From: an uncultured Clostridia bacterium
GTDB taxonomy: Bacteria; Bacillota; Clostridia; Oscillospirales; Acutalibacteraceae
NCBI GenBank assembly: GCA_946187095.1
Contig: CAMHPW010000042.1
Span: 1-8,114, forward strand
DNA length: 8,114 nt
Direction: 5' to 3'
Position numbers and translations under genes: made by a program. Shown one piece after another: positions 5,850-8,114 of the stretch. Positions within the stretch are counted from its first letter, which is position 1. Every line of letters begins with the position of its first letter. The notes beneath the pieces were generated by a model. It did no database searches and was not told where the DNA came from. It saw only the letters and a list, made by a program, of their open reading frames with translations.

Positions 5850-6703
5850 AATTTGTTGTGGAGAGAGAACTTGACGGCATCAGCGTGCAGAACTTTCTGA
5901 AAAGGCATTGTCATGTATCATCAAGGCTTCTGGCAAAGCTGAAACGCACTCAAAACGGCATTACCGCAAACGGTGAACATATCCGAAGTATTGATATCCT
6001 TCACAGCGGAGATGTAGTTGAAATACAAATGCCCGAAGATGAAAATGAAATAGTGCCTGTCGATAACCCTGTCGAGATCGTCTATGAAGATGACGAAGTG
6101 CTGATATTCAATAAACCGCCGTTCATGCCTGTACACCCTGTAAGAGAACATCAGCTTGATACACTGGCAAATTATGCCGTTTATTATGCCCGTTCCAAAG
6201 GCGAAAATTACGCTTTCAGGGCGGTGAACAGGCTTGACAGGGATACATCGGGACTTGTTCTGACGGCAAAAAGCAGTTTTGCCATGACGTATCTGACAAG
6301 CCGTGTCAAAAAAGTGTATGTGGCATTGTGTGAGGGGGAACTGTCGGGCAGCGGTACAATTGATTCACCCATTCGGCTGAAAGAAGGTCATACCATACAG
6401 AGAGAAGTCGGAGAGGGCGGAATCAAAGCCATGACGCATTACAGGGCGGTCAAAACAATGTACGGTCACACTTATGTCGAATTCACACTTGAAACAGGTC
6501 GTACACATCAGATCAGAGTGCATATGTCAAGTATCGGACATTCGCTTGCGGGAGATGATATGTACGGCGGCAGCAGGAAATATTTTGACAGACAGTGCCT
6601 GCATTGTGCGGAACTTCAATTCATGCATCCTGTCACGCATGAGATCATAACCGTCAGAAAAGAACCTGATGACTGGTTTGAAATGATAGCAAAAAAATCA
6701 TAA
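5846..6703 (+). CDS. RluA-family RNA pseudouridine synthase
   Basis: This enzyme isomerises specific uridines to pseudouridine in rRNA or tRNA; which base cannot be told from sequence alone. At 285 residues it fits the RluA/RluD-type family. An S4-like RNA-binding region occupies about 12-65 ([20 protein letters not shown], then a T-Q-N-G-I-T turn and [13 protein letters not shown]). The catalytic domain follows: [17 protein letters not shown] (85-101), [20 protein letters not shown] (124-143) with catalytic aspartate D131 in the NRLDRDTSG form of motif [11 protein letters not shown] (156-164), [20 protein letters not shown] (216-235) with the following GDDMYGG, and [11 protein letters not shown] (252-262). 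The ATG overlaps the queA stop (ATGA) and the ribosome site in front is weak, so it likely depends on translational coupling. A strong terminator follows the stop directly, making queA-rluA a two-gene unit. Confidence 0.94.
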   Translation: MKFVVERELDGISVQNFLKRHCHVSSRLLAKLKRTQNGITANGEHIRSIDILHSGDVVEIQMPEDENEIVPVDNPVEIVYEDDEVLIFNKPPFMPVHPVREHQLDTLANYAVYYARSKGENYAFRAVNRLDRDTSGLVLTAKSSFAMTYLTSRVKKVYVALCEGELSGSGTIDSPIRLKEGHTIQREVGEGGIKAMTHYRAVKTMYGHTYVEFTLETGRTHQIRVHMSSIGHSLAGDDMYGGSRKYFDRQCLHCAELQFMHPVTHEIITVRKEPDDWFEMIAKKS

Positions 6704-6704
6704 A

Positions 6705-6749
6705 ACGGAGCGGTTTTCCGTAGAAACGGAAAGCTGTTCCGTCTTTTTT
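6705..6749 (+). terminator. Intrinsic terminator after the pseudouridine synthase gene
   Basis: Bases 6705-6720 pair with 6727-6742 as a 16-bp stem (three G-U pairs) with the six-base loop TAGAAA, followed by CTTTTTT (6743-6749). It begins one base after the stop codon. The stem strength, spacing and U-tract are all typical. Confidence 0.88.
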
Positions 6750-6863
6750 ATATAAGAATAGCCGATACTGTCGGACGAAATTTTTGCATAAACAGGTATG
6801 AATTCTTTTCGTGAGTCATATAATGAAATATCGCTGTTTATAATAATGGCATACATAAAAGTG

Positions 6864-6892
6864 ATTACATAATCTCATGATCGGAATATAAT
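6864..6892 (+). promoter_or_regulatory. Candidate promoter for mazF
   Basis: A perfect TATAAT (6887-6892) has ATTACA (6864-6869) 17 bp upstream, a four-of-six match to TTGACA. Start of transcription would fall near 6899, leaving a leader of about 100 nt before mazF. A second TATAAT at 6819-6824 lacks a credible -35 box. Because a terminator lies upstream at 6705-6749, mazF needs its own promoter in this gap, which supports the call. Confidence 0.5.
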
Positions 6893-6902
6893 AGTAGTGT
6901 GT

Positions 6903-6978
6903 TGATTTTTATAGACAGTGATTAAAAAAATATGTTTCGGGGCAAATTACTATCAGCACATATTTTTTAAAAAAATCA
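6903..6978 (+). other. Imperfect inverted repeat in the mazF leader
   Basis: Two nested complementary pairs are visible: AAAAAATATGT (6925-6935) with ACATATTTTTT (6958-6968), and outside them TGATTTTT (6903-6910) with AAAAATCA (6971-6978). The inner loop is 22 bases and holds TTCGGGGC. The structure is A/U-rich and ends seven bases before the GGAG ribosome site. It could be an mRNA stem, a protein-binding site or just A/T-rich coincidence; the function is unknown. The rest of the 294-bp gap (6750-6863) shows no gene I can support. Confidence 0.4.
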
Positions 6979-6997
6979 GATCACGGAGTGTGAAAAA

Positions 6998-7369
6998 ATG
7001 ATGAATATCAGACGGGGAGATATCTATTATGCCGATTTAAGTCCCGTTGTAGGCTCGGAACAGGGCGGTGTACGTCCTGTACTGATCATTCAGAACAATG
7101 TCGGGAACAGATTCAGCCCGACAGTGATAGCGGCTGCCATCACAAGCCGCAATGAAAAGGCGAATCTGCCTACACATATCAGACTTTATGCAGATGACAG
7201 CGGCTTGTCAAAGGATTCCGTTGTACTTCTGGAACAGATTCGTACACTTGACAAAAAAAGGCTCAAAGAGAAAATGGGAACGCTGAACAGCAATGATATG
7301 TATAAAGTAGATGAGGCACTTTCGATCAGTTTCGGACTTGCCCCCGAACCACGAAGGCAGGTTACATAA
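6998..7369 (+). CDS. mazF: MazF/PemK-family mRNA endoribonuclease (NdoA/EndoA-like)
   Basis: MazF-type enzymes are dimeric, sequence-specific mRNA interferases; the Bacillus subtilis homologue NdoA cuts at UACAU and is held in check by a MazE-type antitoxin. The 123-residue protein closely follows NdoA as I recall it: [20 protein letters not shown] (5-24), [18 protein letters not shown] (25-42), AAAITS (45-50), LPTHIRL (57-63), [15 protein letters not shown] (72-86) and [14 protein letters not shown] (101-114). Residues equivalent to the NdoA active site are R26, T49 and Q80, all present, so it should be catalytically able. It starts at ATG 6998 with GGAG (6985-6988) nine nt upstream; a second ATG follows directly and would have looser spacing. 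It extends a few residues (APEPRRQVT) past the usual end. No antitoxin gene is found next to it: upstream is a terminator plus noncoding sequence, downstream a terminator and spoIIGA. Confidence 0.95.
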   Translation: MMNIRRGDIYYADLSPVVGSEQGGVRPVLIIQNNVGNRFSPTVIAAAITSRNEKANLPTHIRLYADDSGLSKDSVVLLEQIRTLDKKRLKEKMGTLNSNDMYKVDEALSISFGLAPEPRRQVT

Positions 7370-7401
7370 CAGAATAGCAATATTTTGTTATGTGCGAAAA
7401 A

Positions 7402-7436
7402 AGCGGCAGGACAAAACTGCCGCTGAAAATTTTTTT
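7402..7436 (+). terminator. Intrinsic terminator after mazF
   Basis: AGCGGCAG (7402-7409) and CTGCCGCT (7417-7424) form a perfect 8-bp G/C-rich stem with a seven-base loop, followed by GAAAA and T7 (7430-7436). The GAAAA between stem and T-run is slightly unusual. It lies 33 bp after the mazF stop and separates mazF from spoIIGA transcription. Confidence 0.78.
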
Positions 7437-7450
7437 ATGCAAGCATAAAA
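7433..7450 (+). repeat. Perfect 18-bp palindrome between mazF and spoIIGA
   Basis: TTTTATGC (7433-7440), AA, then GCATAAAA (7443-7450) is a perfect inverted repeat with 8-bp arms. It overlaps the last four T bases of the mazF terminator and lies 59-76 bp before the spoIIGA start. Its two-base centre makes an RNA hairpin poor, so a dimeric DNA-binding protein site is the more natural reading; no regulator is identified. Confidence 0.5.
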
Positions 7451-7496
7451 GACAAATTTTTGATTTAACTTATGAGATAATATAACTGCCGACAGC

Positions 7497-7500
7497 GGAG
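7497..7500 (+). promoter_or_regulatory. Ribosome binding site for the TTG start of spoIIGA
   Basis: GGAG lies 8 nt before TTG 7509. An ATG at 7501-7503 is in another frame and stops after three codons. No in-frame ATG precedes the first membrane segment, so this site supports the TTG start. Confidence 0.7.
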
Positions 7501-7508
7501 ATGATACA

Positions 7509-8114
7509 TTGAAATACACGATATATATAGATATTCTTTTTTGCGTGAATTTTATCATTGATTATATCATATTGGTGTCGGTAAGATATTTCAGGGGCTT
7601 GAATACCAAAAATGCAAGGCTGCTGGCAGGGGCTTTTGTCGGTGGACTTGGCTCATTGGTGATACTTTTGCCGCCGATGCCTGTCTATTTTTCATGGGCG
7701 GTGAATCTGCTTGAAACGCTTGCCGTTGCGGCAACCGCATTTTTACCCATGAATGGCAGAAAATTCATTAAAACAGCGGTTTCTATGTTTATTGTCAGCT
7801 TTTTCTACTGCGGTGCCATGTCGGCAGTACTTGCATTGTTTTCTCCCGAAAATCTCATTGTCAGAAACAGTACGGTCTATATAGGCATATCTCCTCTCAT
7901 GCTCGTCGGCTCGACATTGGCGATATATATTCTGCTGAAAGTGTTTCTGAAAATATGGGGGAGAATGTTGCCGCCCAAAACGTGCCAAATTGAAATATGC
8001 CATAACGGAAAATCGCTTTCACTCAATGGCACTGTTGATACAGGCAATACCCTGCAGAAACTGCGGGAGAACATATCGAAAGTGATCGTTGGGAAGGAAC
8101 AGACTGTGAACCTG
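7509..8114 (+). CDS. spoIIGA: SpoIIGA, sporulation sigma-E factor processing peptidase (5' part)
   Basis: SpoIIGA is a membrane aspartyl protease of the asymmetric septum that, on a signal from the forespore, cleaves pro-sigma-E and switches on mother-cell transcription. The visible 202 codons start M-K-Y-T-I-Y-I-D-I-L-F and show five hydrophobic segments at about 4-24, 36-55, 60-80, 88-111 and 123-149, the known SpoIIGA layout, followed by a soluble part. The catalytic motif appears as GTVDTGNTL (174-182), with D177 the likely nucleophile. The sequence after it (QKLRENISKVIVGKEQ) is looser than the D-P-L-T-G-x-P-V-I-V form common in the family, but ends in a similar V-I-V strand. The frame stays open to the window edge, so the C-terminal protease half is missing here. 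Start is TTG 7509 behind GGAG. sigE and sigG usually follow. A weak promoter-like pair, TTGATT (7460) and TATAAC (7481), lies upstream. Confidence 0.93.
   Translation, partial: MKYTIYIDILFCVNFIIDYIILVSVRYFRGLNTKNARLLAGAFVGGLGSLVILLPPMPVYFSWAVNLLETLAVAATAFLPMNGRKFIKTAVSMFIVSFFYCGAMSAVLALFSPENLIVRNSTVYIGISPLMLVGSTLAIYILLKVFLKIWGRMLPPKTCQIEICHNGKSLSLNGTVDTGNTLQKLRENISKVIVGKEQTVNL

Noticed and set aside
6798..6872. 24-codon ATG frame in the gap before mazF, considered as a small antitoxin or peptide
   Set aside because: It is very short, unlike MazE, ends before the best promoter, and has only a weak purine run upstream; chance is the simpler reading.
7363..7509. TACAT (UACAU) motifs, the NdoA cleavage sequence, at the mazF stop codon and overlapping the spoIIGA start
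   Set aside because: The same pentamer also occurs in hisC, hisI, queA and upstream of mazF, about as expected by chance for A/T-rich DNA, so self-targeting or cross-control is not supported.
7743..8074. Minus-strand open frames opposite spoIIGA
   Set aside because: They lie antisense to a convincing SpoIIGA frame with five membrane segments and DTGN; they resemble nothing I know and are taken as shadows.
1..8114. CRISPR arrays, tRNA or rRNA genes, insertion sequences, phage or defence genes
   Set aside because: No spaced direct repeats, cloverleaf sequences, transposase motifs or defence-family domains were seen; the window is almost fully filled by housekeeping genes.

Overview
The window suggests a low-to-moderate-GC, endospore-forming Firmicute of class Clostridia, most likely a Ruminococcaceae/Oscillospirales-type anaerobe. 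The grounds are strong purine-rich ribosome sites (AGGAGAGG, AAGGAG), GTG and TTG starts, SigA-type promoters, a Bacillus NdoA-like MazF and a SpoIIGA sporulation protease. This is inferred from gene content and style; no 16S or other taxonomic marker is present. All genes lie on the + strand.

Region 1 (1-4667) is most of a histidine biosynthesis operon: the tail of a gene that is probably hisG, then hisD, hisC, hisB, hisA, hisI and hisE. The coding junctions are tight (GTGA overlap before hisD, 12-25 bp gaps, TAATG overlap of hisI and hisE), except for two longer spacers. The hisD-hisC spacer carries a palindromic hairpin element. The hisC-hisB spacer carries a convincing SigA promoter (TTTACA, 17 bp, TATACT). 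The enzymes cover N1-phosphoribosyl-ATP hydrolysis (HisE, HisI), ProFAR isomerisation (HisA), IGP dehydration (HisB), transamination (HisC) and histidinol oxidation (HisD). The two subunits of imidazole glycerol phosphate synthase (HisH, HisF) are absent from the places where they usually sit. A hairpin built from heptamer repeats ends the operon.

Region 2 (4716-6749) holds queA (queuosine tRNA modification) and an RluA-family pseudouridine synthase, overlapping by ATGA and closed by a strong intrinsic terminator. Upstream of queA is a 40-bp near-perfect palindrome that resembles the element upstream of hisC. Both lie just ahead of the Shine-Dalgarno of the following gene.

Region 3 (6750-7436) is a monocistronic MazF-type endoribonuclease gene with its own candidate promoter, a long structured leader and its own terminator, but no recognisable antitoxin gene.

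Region 4 (7437-8114) starts a sporulation locus: a perfect 18-bp palindrome, then a TTG-started spoIIGA that runs off the right edge just after its DTGN aspartyl-protease motif.

Most genes here are ordinary housekeeping genes. The less ordinary points are the missing hisH/hisF, the internal his promoter, the shared palindromic element, the antitoxin-less mazF, and the palindrome before spoIIGA. I see no convincing undescribed multi-gene system.
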